Of a stretch of DNA of 64,000 nucleotides, positions 42,724 to 52,443 are shown in pieces. The stretch's first letter is position 1. The number at the start of each line of letters is the position of its first letter. The stretch spans positions 1 to 64,000 of the forward strand of contig NZ_PIQG01000003.1 of the NCBI RefSeq assembly GCF_003987435.1, in the 5' to 3' direction. Both the position numbers and the translations under genes were made by a program. The notes beneath the pieces are model-generated. The model was not told the origin of the DNA, did not search any database, and worked only from the letters and a program-made list of their open reading frames with translations. The stretch comes from Pseudidiomarina taiwanensis (GTDB lineage: Bacteria > Pseudomonadota > Gammaproteobacteria > Enterobacterales > Alteromonadaceae).

Positions 42724-43316
42724 GGTTGCGCCCTCAAGGTCTGTTGTTGATAGGTTTCCGCATTCAAGTTGAGGGTCAAATTATCCCCCATCGAATTGAA
42801 GCGGAGAGTGAAGTTGGTCACGCTAACGATGCGGTGTAAGCTCGCGATATCACCGATAAATTGGCCAATTTGGTGATAATCTCCTTTCAACTCGATGCGC
42901 ATCGGTAGTGCGGTATAGAAATCGCGCGATTCAGCGGGGAGCCATTCGATCCGATCAAAGCGCAAGCCAACTTTAGTGCCCACCAAGGTAATATCATCGA
43001 GCAACTTTGGTGTTTCATCGGTGTTTGGCAGCATGGCTAATAGGGTTTCGAGGTCTGTATTAAGCTGTTCAAGCTGCTCACGATACTTCGGTAAATTGAC
43101 CGCGGTAAGGTATTTACTGCGATATTCATCTTTAAGTGTCGATTCCTGCGCAACAGCTTTTTGATAGGCCGTCCATTGGTCAGCGATAATAAAATAATAG
43201 CCACCGACCATCACTGCGATGGCAATAATTGCGTGGGCGATTAGCCGAAATGGTCGAGGCCAGAACGGCAAGTCGTTAATATCAAGTTCTTTCAGTTGGT
43301 CTGCGGAGAAACTCAT
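42720..43316 (-). CDS. pilO: PilO, type IV pilus alignment protein
   Basis: This 198-residue bitopic inner-membrane protein pairs with PilN and aligns the pilus machine. The transmembrane helix is at about 27-47, followed by a coiled coil (50-95) and a ferredoxin-like periplasmic domain with ELKGDYHQIGQFIGDIASL. It overlaps both pilN and pilP by 4 nt. Confidence 0.96.
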   Translation of the reverse strand: MSFSADQLKELDINDLPFWPRPFRLIAHAIIAIAVMVGGYYFIIADQWTAYQKAVAQESTLKDEYRSKYLTAVNLPKYREQLEQLNTDLETLLAMLPNTDETPKLLDDITLVGTKVGLRFDRIEWLPAESRDFYTALPMRIELKGDYHQIGQFIGDIASLHRIVSVTNFTLRFNSMGDNLTLNLNAETYQQQTLRAQP

Positions 43317-43879
43317 GGATTTGCCTCCTCTACAACTTCAACCAGGGTAACTGATAGCACAAACTTGCTGTTGCGTTCATTGCGCTCGGCGGCCTTATCT
43401 GCAACGACCTGGCGTAACTCAGGGTTTTCAAACAACGGCGATGCGCGCAGTGCACGAAGAAACTCTGCGACCGCTTGGTTGGAGACGGTACTTCCTCCGA
43501 TGACCAGCATGTCATCACGCTTCTCGACATTTTCAAGGGCGACACCACTGGGGGTGCGTTCAGCGAGCTCATTCAGAATACGAATCGCAGTGTTGCGATC
43601 TTGGTGCAGCGACTGGATCAGCTTCATGCGATTCAAAATCTCTGCTTTTTTCTGGTTAATACGCTGAATTTCCGCAATTTTGCCATCCATAATGGTAATT
43701 TGGTCTTGCAGATATTTATTCCGCGTTTGCTGCGCCTGCTTCAGGTTATCCACCACGACATAACTCAACGAAACGGCGATCAAAGCGATGACAACCGCCA
43801 CCCCAGCTTGAATTCCGAAGCGTTTTTTCGCGCGTTGTTCTGCCATCTCGCGCCATGGCAATAGATTTACGTGTGCCAT
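43313..43879 (-). CDS. pilN: PilN, type IV pilus alignment protein
   Basis: This 188-residue bitopic membrane protein starts MAHVNLLPWRE, the short cytoplasmic peptide that binds PilM. A transmembrane helix (about 24-44), a coiled coil (50-85) and a periplasmic ferredoxin-like domain follow. It overlaps pilM by 13 nt and pilO by 4 nt. Confidence 0.97.
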   Translation of the reverse strand: MAHVNLLPWREMAEQRAKKRFGIQAGVAVVIALIAVSLSYVVVDNLKQAQQTRNKYLQDQITIMDGKIAEIQRINQKKAEILNRMKLIQSLHQDRNTAIRILNELAERTPSGVALENVEKRDDMLVIGGSTVSNQAVAEFLRALRASPLFENPELRQVVADKAAERNERNSKFVLSVTLVEVVEEANP

Positions 43880-44937
43880 GGAGTAAAGCTCCGCAGTGCG
43901 AGACCTAATGCTTCAACGAAGCGGGGGCCGTGTGGATGGAGATGCGCTGAACTCTCTGGCAGCTCAAAATGATCAAACGGGTTCAATGGCAGAACAGGGT
44001 ACTGCACATTGCTCTTAAGCGTCTCTAGCACGGCTGGGACCATGGCTCCGCTATTCACCACCACCATTGCCGCAAAACCCGCCTCGAGTAGATTATTTTT
44101 GTAAAGCTGCACCCCACGACTTATTTGCGTCCACAAGCCGCTTAAGTAATCCGCGATAAATAACTCTGGGAAACCATCAAGCTCATTGGCTCGAAACTTC
44201 GCAAACAACTCGCTGTGCGAGATGCTTTTGTCTTCGTCCAGGCCATTAAATAGCCGCTCGAGTCCTTCCGATTGATAGCGGGTATAACTAATTTCACCCT
44301 GTTCGACAATCATCATGTGCAAACCGGTCACGCTCAAATCGATGATCAGCAGAGGTTGTTCATTATCGACCAAGTCTGGGGCGAGATGAGGCAGCAAGTG
44401 ATTACAAGCGCGGAGAATAGCTTGCGTATCCACATCCATGATTTTCACCTCAAAACCACCTTGCTCAAGTGCTTCAACTCGCGTGTCGACTGTGACCGTG
44501 CGGGTTGCGGTCACGAGCACGCGCTGTTGACCGGCAAGGCTTGGATGGGGTCCGAGACTTTCAAAGTCGTAACGAACTTCGTTGATCGGGAAGGGAATCA
44601 AGGCTTCAGCTTCTGCTTCAATTTTCTCAGCGATGGCCTCATCGTCGAGATCTGCTGAGACCGCAATTTGTTTTGAGATCGCTTGATTGCCCGATACCGC
44701 TGCGACGACTTGTTTGGATTTGCTGCCGAGCTTTTTCCGCAACTTTTCGAGTTGCTTACCAAGGCGCTCCACATCAGTAATGTCGTCTTCGGTGATCAGG
44801 TTTTCTGGCAATTGCAGCTCGGCCAACTGACTGATGGTGTAGCTCTCACCATGCGCAGTCAGCTCTAGCGCTTTGATGGTGTCGACCGATAGATCAACAC
44901 CAAGGCCGGGCGCCTTACCCAGACCAAACAACCCCAT
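43867..44937 (-). CDS. pilM: PilM, actin-like type IV pilus protein
   Basis: This 356-residue cytoplasmic ATPase of the actin/FtsA fold binds the PilN tail. It starts with GLGVDLSVDTIKALEL. It has AVSGNQAISKQIAV, LIIDLSVTGLHMMIVEQGE as the second phosphate loop, and the family ending FVEALGLALRSF. It is first in pilMNOPQ. A 16-bp palindrome lies 28 bp upstream, in the 205-bp gap shared with the divergent mrcA. Confidence 0.96.
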   Translation of the reverse strand: MGLFGLGKAPGLGVDLSVDTIKALELTAHGESYTISQLAELQLPENLITEDDITDVERLGKQLEKLRKKLGSKSKQVVAAVSGNQAISKQIAVSADLDDEAIAEKIEAEAEALIPFPINEVRYDFESLGPHPSLAGQQRVLVTATRTVTVDTRVEALEQGGFEVKIMDVDTQAILRACNHLLPHLAPDLVDNEQPLLIIDLSVTGLHMMIVEQGEISYTRYQSEGLERLFNGLDEDKSISHSELFAKFRANELDGFPELFIADYLSGLWTQISRGVQLYKNNLLEAGFAAMVVVNSGAMVPAVLETLKSNVQYPVLPLNPFDHFELPESSAHLHPHGPRFVEALGLALRSFTPWHT

Positions 44938-44964
44938 AATGCTCTCCCAAATTCTGTTTTTGGC

Positions 44965-44980
44965 ATGATATTCATATCAT
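44965..44980. promoter_or_regulatory. 16-bp palindrome in the pilM promoter region
   Basis: ATGATAT-TC-ATATCAT is a perfect dyad with 7-bp arms, 27 bp before the pilM start. It is a candidate operator for the pilus alignment operon. AT-rich palindromes can arise by chance, so confidence is moderate. Confidence 0.45.
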
Positions 44981-45062
44981 AATATGCCGAACGTCATATT
45001 ACGCTGAAATGTAAGGATAGTGCAAAGGTCTTTACTCGATGGCTTTGACTTCCACAATACAC

Positions 45063-45092
45063 TTCATGATTTCGACCATATCTGCGTATAAT
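45063..45092 (+). promoter_or_regulatory. Candidate mrcA promoter
   Basis: TATAAT at 45087-45092 is a consensus -10. TTCATG at 45063-45068, 18 bp upstream, is a poor -35 (3 of 6). The start codon is 50 bp further on. Confidence 0.5.
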
Positions 45093-45142
45093 ATGAACTT
45101 ATTAGAGGCAACTGGCAAGGCTCGCGGACAAGGGGCAAAGCG

Positions 45143-47602
45143 TTGAAATTACTGAAACGAGTGCTATGGGTGACAGGCGTCGTCGGAGTTCTAGGACTGC
45201 TGACGGTCGTGATCCTGTATTTCATCATGAAAGATGACCTGCCAACTGTCGAAGAAATTCGCGATGTTCGGCTGCAAACGCCGATGCAGGTGTACTCTGC
45301 TGATGGCGAGTTGATTGCCCAATTTGGTGAAATTCGACGTATTCCGCTGCGCTTAGAAGAAATACCGCAACCGTTGATTGATGCATTTCTGGCAACCGAA
45401 GACCAACGCTTTTACGATCATTTCGGCATTGACCCTATTGGCGTTGCGCGCGCTTTATTTTTACTCGTCAGCTCGGGTGAGATTCAAGGTGGTGGCAGTA
45501 CCATCACCCAGCAGTTGGCCCGAAACGTGTTCTTGACGCTTGATCAGACCTTTACCCGTAAAGTCAAAGAAGCCTTTATTTCGCTGCGACTTGAAGCTGC
45601 GCTGAGCAAAGATGAAATTCTCGAGTTGTACCTCAATAAAATTACCTTTGGTAATCGTGCTTACGGTGTAGGCGCTGCTGCGCAGGTTTACTACGGTAAA
45701 AACATTGACGAGCTAACCCTTGGCCAAATGGCCATGATCGCTGGACTCCCGAAAGCGCCCTCGACCATGAACCCGATTTCAAATCCTGAGCGGGCGCGAG
45801 AGCGTCGGGCCGTCGTACTTGGGCGGATGCTGGCTGAGAACTTTATCACCGAGACACAATATCGTACGGCACTCGCTGAACCTGTGAAAACCCGCTACCA
45901 CGGTCCGGAAGTGACCATGAGCGCGCCTTATTTGGCCGAGATGGTACGCAGCCGCATGGTGGAAATGTATGGCGAAGATCGCGCCTATAACAGTGGCTTT
46001 AAAGTCTATACAACCGCGAGTGCAACCCAACAACGCGCTGCCCAGCGGGCTCTGCAAGACAATCTGCATGAATATGATGAGCGTCATGGCTACCGTGGTC
46101 CTGAAGCCGTGTTGTGGGAGCCTGATGCGACCCCCTTGAGTCGGGAAGAAATCATTGCTCGACTCGCGCAGGAGCTAAGTATTGGTCAGACAGAGCCGGT
46201 CGCGGTACTTGCCGTCGCTGAGCAAAGTATCACCGTGCTGCGCGATGACGGCAGCGAGATAGAGATAGGTTGGCCGGGTTTACGTTGGGCTCGCGCTTAT
46301 CTTAATCACGAGCGCCAAGGTCCAGCGCCGAAAACTGCCGCAGAGATCGTCGCTGTGGGCCAACAAGTTCGGGTGCGTGAAACGGCCCGCGGCTGGCGTC
46401 TTGCTCAGATCCCTGAGCCAGGTGCTGCGATTGTGGCCTTGCGTCCTGAGGATGGCGCGATTGCTGCTGCAGTGGGCGGGTATAGTTTCCGTCTAAGCCA
46501 ATACAACCGTGCGATTCAGGCGGAGCGCCAAGCTGGCTCGAACATTAAACCCTTTATTTATTCTGCCGCCTTAGAGAACGATTTTACCCTAGCCACCCTG
46601 GTAAACGACGCACCGATTAACCAATGGAATCCGGGCAGTGGTATTGCTTGGCGTCCGCGTAACTCCCCTGATGTTTACGAGGGACCTATTCGGGTTCGCG
46701 AGGCGCTGGCAAAATCGAAAAACGTGGTGTCGGTGCGATTAATTCGGGCTTTAGGGGTAAACAAGGCCGTCGAATATCTCACTCGTTTTGGTTTTGATTA
46801 CGATACCTTACCGCGCAACGAATCGCTCAGTCTTGGCTCGGCCTCGATGACGCCACTACAAGTCGCGCGAGGTTATGCGGTCTTTGCTAATGGCGGTTTC
46901 CTAGTCCAGCCTTACTTTATCGATCGGATTGAGAACAGCGAAGGCGAGGTGGTATTCCGGGAGATTCCAACGGTGGTCTGTGCCAGTTGCGATCATGGCG
47001 GGCGTGAGGTGGTGCAAGCACCGCAAGTGATCACTGAGCAAAACGCCTTTTTGGTGACCGAAGCAATGAAGTCGGCGGTCTGGGGTGGCGGCAGCTGGGC
47101 CCATCGTACCGGATGGAATGGCACCGCGTGGCGGATTCAGCGCTCAGGACCGATTACCCGTAAAGCGGGGCGCGAAGTGGTCGGTAAAACCGGAACCACC
47201 AATGACGTCAAAGACACCTGGTTTTCGGGCTATGTTAGTGGTTTAGTCACCACCGCCTGGGTGGGCTTTGACAATCTTGAGCGCGAGCTTGGTCGCACCA
47301 CCATGAACGAGAATCTAAGCAGTGCTGAGCAACCGATAAGTGGGGTTGAAGCCGGTGCGAAAACCGCCTTGCCGATGTGGATCAAGTTCATGGAAGAGGC
47401 GATTGCAGAAGTGGAAACGGCACCATTTGAAGTGCCGCCAGGTTTGGTTTCTGCGCGCATCGATGTGGAGACCGGGAAACTGAGTCGCAAGAGCGATCAC
47501 ACTACCCGCTTTGAGTATTTCTTGCCGGGTACTGCGCCGACTGAGTACGCCGAAGAAAAATCGACGCCGAATATCTTCGGCGACGATGATTCGATCTTCT
47601 AA
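45143..47602 (+). CDS. mrcA: Penicillin-binding protein 1A
   Basis: This 819-residue bifunctional class A PBP polymerises and crosslinks peptidoglycan. It has an N-terminal transmembrane helix (about 7-28), a GT51 transglycosylase domain (50-230, ATEDQRFYDHFGIDP, GGSTITQQLARNVFL) and an OB-like insert. The transpeptidase domain follows (about 430-760, with AGSNIKPFIYSAAL as SxxK, SKN and KTGTTND). The start is TTG after AAGGGG; no ATG fits. It stands opposite pilM, the usual mrcA-pilMNOPQ arrangement, and shares CTAA stops with metL. Confidence 0.97.
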   Translation: MKLLKRVLWVTGVVGVLGLLTVVILYFIMKDDLPTVEEIRDVRLQTPMQVYSADGELIAQFGEIRRIPLRLEEIPQPLIDAFLATEDQRFYDHFGIDPIGVARALFLLVSSGEIQGGGSTITQQLARNVFLTLDQTFTRKVKEAFISLRLEAALSKDEILELYLNKITFGNRAYGVGAAAQVYYGKNIDELTLGQMAMIAGLPKAPSTMNPISNPERARERRAVVLGRMLAENFITETQYRTALAEPVKTRYHGPEVTMSAPYLAEMVRSRMVEMYGEDRAYNSGFKVYTTASATQQRAAQRALQDNLHEYDERHGYRGPEAVLWEPDATPLSREEIIARLAQELSIGQTEPVAVLAVAEQSITVLRDDGSEIEIGWPGLRWARAYLNHERQGPAPKTAAEIVAVGQQVRVRETARGWRLAQIPEPGAAIVALRPEDGAIAAAVGGYSFRLSQYNRAIQAERQAGSNIKPFIYSAALENDFTLATLVNDAPINQWNPGSGIAWRPRNSPDVYEGPIRVREALAKSKNVVSVRLIRALGVNKAVEYLTRFGFDYDTLPRNESLSLGSASMTPLQVARGYAVFANGGFLVQPYFIDRIENSEGEVVFREIPTVVCASCDHGGREVVQAPQVITEQNAFLVTEAMKSAVWGGGSWAHRTGWNGTAWRIQRSGPITRKAGREVVGKTGTTNDVKDTWFSGYVSGLVTTAWVGFDNLERELGRTTMNENLSSAEQPISGVEAGAKTALPMWIKFMEEAIAEVETAPFEVPPGLVSARIDVETGKLSRKSDHTTRFEYFLPGTAPTEYAEEKSTPNIFGDDDSIF

Positions 47603-50070
47603 CTGTCTTTATGTGATAGGCGGCTGAGGAGCTGATTCAAATCAGATTGGACGCCGCCTGCAGTTACTTCTTTACCTGCCCCCGGGCCACTAATGACCAG
47701 CGGCATTTCGTGATACCAGTCGGTATAAATCACGAAAATATTTTCGCCGGGGATCAAATTCGCGAGCATATCGCCCTCTGGGATATACTCAATTCCGACC
47801 CGCGCCCGCACCGACTCATCATCTTGCCGAGCGAAACTCGCTAACAGGCGTGGGACCTTACCCGTGCGCTGGGCATCTTCATATAAAGCGGCCATGTCGG
47901 TATCAATTTCGTCTAGGCGTTGCATGAACTCATCAAGTGGTAACTCGCTTAGATGTTCAGGCAGTAGGCTTTCGACATCAATATCCTGCCAATCCAGTTT
48001 GAGACCAATCTCGCGCGCTAAAATCAGCATCTTGCGGACAATATCCTGACACGATAAGTCTTCGCGTGGGTCCGGTTCGGTCAGACCGCGCTGCTTGGCG
48101 TCGCGGACTAAATCACTAAACTTCACCTCTGGAGTGAAATTTTCAAACAGCCAGCTCATGGTACCTGAGAAGATCCCCGAGATGCTCCGAATCTCATCCC
48201 CCGAGTTGCGTAAATCATTCAAGGCATAGTTCAGCGGTAAGCCGGCTCCCACTGTGGTGTTGTAGTACCACTCCCGCTTATATTCGTGCTGAATCGTCCG
48301 AATCTCGTTGTATTGACCTTCTTCGGCTGAGCCACCGCGCTTGTTGGCACTGATGATGTGGACGCCGTTAGCAAAGAAACTCGGATATAACTGAGCAACG
48401 GCTACGGCATCGGTCAAATCGAGCATCACCAGCTCATCATAAGGGGCGTTCGCTAGCTCTGGGATCAATTTACTCAGCTCATACGGCCGTGCTAACTGCT
48501 CAAAGCTCTGCTCCCAGTCGGTTAATTCAAGTCCAGCGTAATCGAACCACATCCGTTTGGAATTCAAAATACCGATGATGCGGACATCCATTTGTTCGTT
48601 GATTCGCTCGCGTAAGCGGCGGAATAATGCCAGCCAGGCCGAGCCAATGTTGCCGCGCCCGACCACCAATACGCCAAGGCTCCGGCGGTAATTGAAGAGC
48701 TGACTATGGACTCGGTTGAGCAGGCCGTTATCGAGTTTCTGTTCGAGGATTGCGACCGCTGAATTTTGCTCCGGTGCCACACTAAAGTGGCGCAGAGTTT
48801 GGGTTTTCAATTCCTCTGCAAAGGTCTGATAGTGCGCGCACTCTTTAATACGATGGCCCACCAGTGCAATCATCGAATAACCCGACAGCGGGGTAATGGC
48901 ATCGCGATCAGCTGGCTCCAACTGCTCTAGCCAGCGCTCCATATAATCCAAATGGTTCTGGTGGTAAGCATAAAAGGCATGCTGTTGCGGAATTTCATTC
49001 CAACTAATGAGCGGCGTGAGTTCCAGTGCCTCGATTTGCTCCACCAAATGAGCATTATTCATATCAACCCGGAATAAGACCACTTCACCAAGCCCCGTGA
49101 GGACTTTACCTTGTGGCTCGGCATCGCTGTATTGACCAATTCGGGTTTGTTGATTCTCAACTTTTAAACTAGAACGAACCGCAATCACCATACGCTCGCG
49201 ATTGACCGGTTGGAAGGTGCGTGGGTGCAATACCGGGCTACCAAGCCGAGCAAGCTCCTCGGCTTCTTGCCAATCGAGACTGGCTAAACTTGAAACCCGT
49301 TTCACTTTGCGCGGATCTGCTGAGTAGACCCCGGCTACGTCTTTCCAAATGGTGACCTGCTTGGCATCGATTAAGCTACCGATCAGCGTGGCTGAGTAGT
49401 CACTACCGTTGCGTCCTAAAATTAATGAATTGCCATCCGGATCGGCACAAATAAAGCCGGTCACCACAAAGCGGGTACCCGCACGTGGAGCAATGATCTC
49501 GAGCAAGGCGCGACGCGAACTATCAACGCGAATATGCGGTTCGGGTGCATCGTCAGCGGTTAAAAAGGTGCGCGCATCGATGTAGTCCGCTTGAAAGCCC
49601 TGTTGCTGCAATAACGCAGAGAGCAGTCGCGCCGACCATAATTCACCATAGGACAGCAGTTCCGCGCGGCGTTCGATGATTTCCTTGCCATCAAGCCAAG
49701 CTTGCCAGCGCGCGAAGTCGTGATTGGACTGCGCGAGTATCTCGGCGCACCGATCACCGGTGAGTAAGTCTTCAATCAGGCCTTGCTGGTATTTTTTTAA
49801 TTGGTTCAGCAACACCTGTGCAATTCCGGTCCCGTCGCCGGTTGCCTGTGCTTGCTGGTGAGCATCAATAATGGCCAAAATACGGTTGGTAGTATCGCCC
49901 GCTGCAGACACCACCACCAAGTCGCTGGCGCCGCCATATTCAGTGACAATCCGAGCCACCCGACGATAACAAAAACCATCAGCAAGACTGCTGCCGCCAA
50001 ACTTATGCACTTGAACTTGGTCAGCTACGATTTGAATCTGCTCGGCGCTAGGCGCGGTGCTTGATGCCAT
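47599..50070 (-). CDS. metL: Bifunctional aspartokinase/homoserine dehydrogenase II
   Basis: This 823-residue enzyme catalyses the first and third steps from aspartate to homoserine. The aspartokinase half (15-460) has VHKFGGSSLADG and FICADPDGNSLILGRNGSDYSA, read in two parts. The homoserine dehydrogenase half (480-823) has VVGRGNIGSAW and GAGLPLNYALNDLRNSGDE. MetL rather than ThrA is chosen because metJ lies divergently across a gap containing a MetJ-type box. Methionine-linked control follows from that context. Confidence 0.92.
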   Translation of the reverse strand: MASSTAPSAEQIQIVADQVQVHKFGGSSLADGFCYRRVARIVTEYGGASDLVVVSAAGDTTNRILAIIDAHQQAQATGDGTGIAQVLLNQLKKYQQGLIEDLLTGDRCAEILAQSNHDFARWQAWLDGKEIIERRAELLSYGELWSARLLSALLQQQGFQADYIDARTFLTADDAPEPHIRVDSSRRALLEIIAPRAGTRFVVTGFICADPDGNSLILGRNGSDYSATLIGSLIDAKQVTIWKDVAGVYSADPRKVKRVSSLASLDWQEAEELARLGSPVLHPRTFQPVNRERMVIAVRSSLKVENQQTRIGQYSDAEPQGKVLTGLGEVVLFRVDMNNAHLVEQIEALELTPLISWNEIPQQHAFYAYHQNHLDYMERWLEQLEPADRDAITPLSGYSMIALVGHRIKECAHYQTFAEELKTQTLRHFSVAPEQNSAVAILEQKLDNGLLNRVHSQLFNYRRSLGVLVVGRGNIGSAWLALFRRLRERINEQMDVRIIGILNSKRMWFDYAGLELTDWEQSFEQLARPYELSKLIPELANAPYDELVMLDLTDAVAVAQLYPSFFANGVHIISANKRGGSAEEGQYNEIRTIQHEYKREWYYNTTVGAGLPLNYALNDLRNSGDEIRSISGIFSGTMSWLFENFTPEVKFSDLVRDAKQRGLTEPDPREDLSCQDIVRKMLILAREIGLKLDWQDIDVESLLPEHLSELPLDEFMQRLDEIDTDMAALYEDAQRTGKVPRLLASFARQDDESVRARVGIEYIPEGDMLANLIPGENIFVIYTDWYHEMPLVISGPGAGKEVTAGGVQSDLNQLLSRLSHKDS

Positions 50071-50175
50071 GATGCGTTGGCGTTCCTTCTACTAGGTCAA
50101 GAATGTGACAAATACCGCTGATTATAGAGTCGCGCGGGCAATGAATAAAGCAGACTGACAGATTCTTCACAAAAA

Positions 50176-50191
50176 AGACGTATAGATAGCT
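50176..50191. promoter_or_regulatory. Candidate MetJ operator between metL and metJ
   Basis: AGACGTAT-AGATAGCT forms two tandem 8-bp met boxes (consensus AGACGTCT; 7/8 and 5/8 matches). The next 8-mer is a weak third. It lies in the 207-bp divergent gap and could control both genes. Confidence 0.65.
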
Positions 50192-50277
50192 AAAAGTTGA
50201 CTGTCACCACCAGCACAGTACAATCCATTACAACAGCTGCGGGTATTCGCTTAACGAGTCTAACAACGGGGTGGAGC

Positions 50278-50607
50278 ATGAAGTGGAATGGTGATTATAT
50301 TTATCCCTATGTGGAGCATGGGCAGAAAAGCGAACATGTGAAAAAAATCACTGTCTCGATTCCAACTCGAGTGCTGAAAGTGCTCACCGACGAGCGTACT
50401 CGTCGGCAAGTGAAGAACCTTCGTCACGCTACCAACAGCGAATTGCTTTGCGAGGCCTTCTTGCATGCGTTTACCGGACAGCCACTGCCAACCGATGATG
50501 ACCTGCGCAAGGATAACCCAGAGCGGATTCCGTTAGCGGTGCGAGAAGAGCTCGAGCGGCGTGGTTTGCCATTACCCGAGCTCGATCCAGATACTGACGA
50601 GTTATAG
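50278..50607 (+). CDS. metJ: MetJ, methionine repressor
   Basis: This 109-residue ribbon-helix-helix repressor uses SAM as corepressor. It starts [19 protein letters not shown]. The DNA-binding strand and helix are [20 protein letters not shown], and [20 protein letters not shown] is almost as in Escherichia coli. The ATG at 50278 has GGGGTGGAG upstream and gives the family length; the frame opens further up but without a good start. Its stop overlaps that of argH(A) by 6 nt. Confidence 0.98.
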   Translation: MKWNGDYIYPYVEHGQKSEHVKKITVSIPTRVLKVLTDERTRRQVKNLRHATNSELLCEAFLHAFTGQPLPTDDDLRKDNPERIPLAVREELERRGLPLPELDPDTDEL

Positions 50608-52443
50608 CCGATACTCGAGCGCTACTTCGTCACAGTTGTGCTTACGTGGACATAACTCGCAATCTTTCATGACTTTTTCCGGTAGCTTATCTTTCGAGGT
50701 GAGCTTGAATTTCAGCTTCTCGAAAAAGTCCGGCACGCGGGTTAACGCGATCACGCGCTGAATTTCTAACTCGCGCGCTTTCCACAAAAGCCAAGCCACC
50801 AGTTCTGCGCCAAGGCCTTTCCCTTGTGCGGCCGGGAACAAGCCCAGTGAACGAATTTCTGCTAGCCCAGTAGAATAGACATACAAGGCTGCACAACCCA
50901 TCACTTGGTCATTGATTTCCGCCACCGCAAAGGTGTGAATGGCCTGCATGATATCTTCGCGAGATCGCGGCAAGTTCTCGCCTTTTTCCGCCCAATACGT
51001 CGTTAATTCGACGATTTTGTCGACATCAGATAGGCGCGCTTGGCGGATATGCTTGCTTGCAGCTTCAGCCGCGTGGAGCCAATCTTTAGCGTGCTTCAAA
51101 GTTACTTTAACTGCTGCCGGAGCAGTACCGCCCTGAGCGCAGCGCTGATTCAGGCCGTAGCTTAAATCCAACCATGCGTAAACGTCATCGCTAATCACCG
51201 CACTGATGTGTTGTAGCTCAGTCAACGGCATTTGCTCGAGCGGGAGTTGTTGTTGCTGAGCTTTCACCACCGCAACGCCGGTTAGATGATGCGCATCGCG
51301 AAATGGAATCCCCTTACTGACGAGATAATCAGCCAATTCAGTCGCATTGCTATAACCGAGCGCCGCTTGTTTCGCGGCATGCTCGCGCTGCACGGTGACT
51401 TCAGGAATGGCAAACGCCAACATGCTTAGACACTGCAAATAGGTCTGCAAGGCATCAAATAGGCCCTCTTTGTCCTCTTGCATATCTTTGTTGTACGCCA
51501 GTGGTAGCCCTTTTAAAGTCATCTGCAGGGCATGCTGATGGCCAATCACTCGCCCTGCTTTACCGCGCAGCAATTCAAATAGGTCAGGGTTTTTCTTTTG
51601 TGGCATCAGGCTCGAGCCGCTACTGATGCGGTCGCTCATGCTGAAACAACCTGATTCGCCCGAGCAATAAAAGATCAAGTCTTCGGCAATACGCGATAGA
51701 TGGACCATCCCGGTTGCTGCAACATTGAGTAAATCCAGTGCAAAATCGCGATCTGAAACCCCATCAAGGCTATTGTCATTGGCATGTCGAAAGCCCAGTT
51801 CGTGTGCTAAAGCCTCGCGATTAAGCGCAGCTGTGGTACCCGCTAGAGCGCCACTGCCGAGCGGGCAAATATCGATCCGGCGAATCGCTTCGCGCAAGCG
51901 GATGACATCACGCTGCAACATCTGCACATAGGCCAGCGCCCAATGCCCAGCAGTAATCGGCTGGGCCCGCTGCAAGTGGGTGTAGCCCGGTAACATGGCA
52001 TCGTAATACTGCTCGGCAAAGCCGACCAAGGCCTCGATTGCGGCTAAGTTTGCCGCCAAGATTTGCTCGGCTTGCTTCTTGCAATACAGACGCAAGTCAG
52101 TCGCGACCAAATCATTGCGGCTGCGTCCGGTGTGCAATTTCTTGGCGGTATCCCCGATTTTCTCGATCAGCTGGGCTTCCACCCAGCTGTGAATATCTTC
52201 CGCATCGGTACTCAATGGCAGTTCAGGATTTGCCTGAACTGCTTGTTGCAACTCCGCGAGTGCGCGTTGCAGTGCGGCATTTTCATCTTGGCTCAATAAC
52301 TCTGCTTGATGCAGCGCATTGGCCCACGCCCGTGAAGCCTGCAGATCATAGGGTGCGAGCACATAATCAAACCGCAATGAGTCGTTAAAGTGTTTGAACT
52401 CAGCCGCGCTGGGTTCACTGAAACGGCCACCCCACAAGCTCAT
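50602..52443 (-). CDS. argH: Fused argininosuccinate lyase/N-acetylglutamate synthase ArgH(A)
   Basis: This 613-residue fusion has two parts. Residues 1-455 are argininosuccinate lyase, with [30 protein letters not shown] and the signature [20 protein letters not shown]. Residues about 465-613 are a GNAT acetyltransferase with [17 protein letters not shown], the acetyl-CoA loop. The last 25 residues carry Cys in [11 protein letters not shown]. Such ArgH(A) proteins, first described in Moritella, supply N-acetylglutamate, so one gene holds both the first and last steps of arginine synthesis. It ends the argCBFGH run and overlaps argG by 4 nt. Confidence 0.95.
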   Translation of the reverse strand: MSLWGGRFSEPSAAEFKHFNDSLRFDYVLAPYDLQASRAWANALHQAELLSQDENAALQRALAELQQAVQANPELPLSTDAEDIHSWVEAQLIEKIGDTAKKLHTGRSRNDLVATDLRLYCKKQAEQILAANLAAIEALVGFAEQYYDAMLPGYTHLQRAQPITAGHWALAYVQMLQRDVIRLREAIRRIDICPLGSGALAGTTAALNREALAHELGFRHANDNSLDGVSDRDFALDLLNVAATGMVHLSRIAEDLIFYCSGESGCFSMSDRISSGSSLMPQKKNPDLFELLRGKAGRVIGHQHALQMTLKGLPLAYNKDMQEDKEGLFDALQTYLQCLSMLAFAIPEVTVQREHAAKQAALGYSNATELADYLVSKGIPFRDAHHLTGVAVVKAQQQQLPLEQMPLTELQHISAVISDDVYAWLDLSYGLNQRCAQGGTAPAAVKVTLKHAKDWLHAAEAASKHIRQARLSDVDKIVELTTYWAEKGENLPRSREDIMQAIHTFAVAEINDQVMGCAALYVYSTGLAEIRSLGLFPAAQGKGLGAELVAWLLWKARELEIQRVIALTRVPDFFEKLKFKLTSKDKLPEKVMKDCELCPRKHNCDEVALEYRL

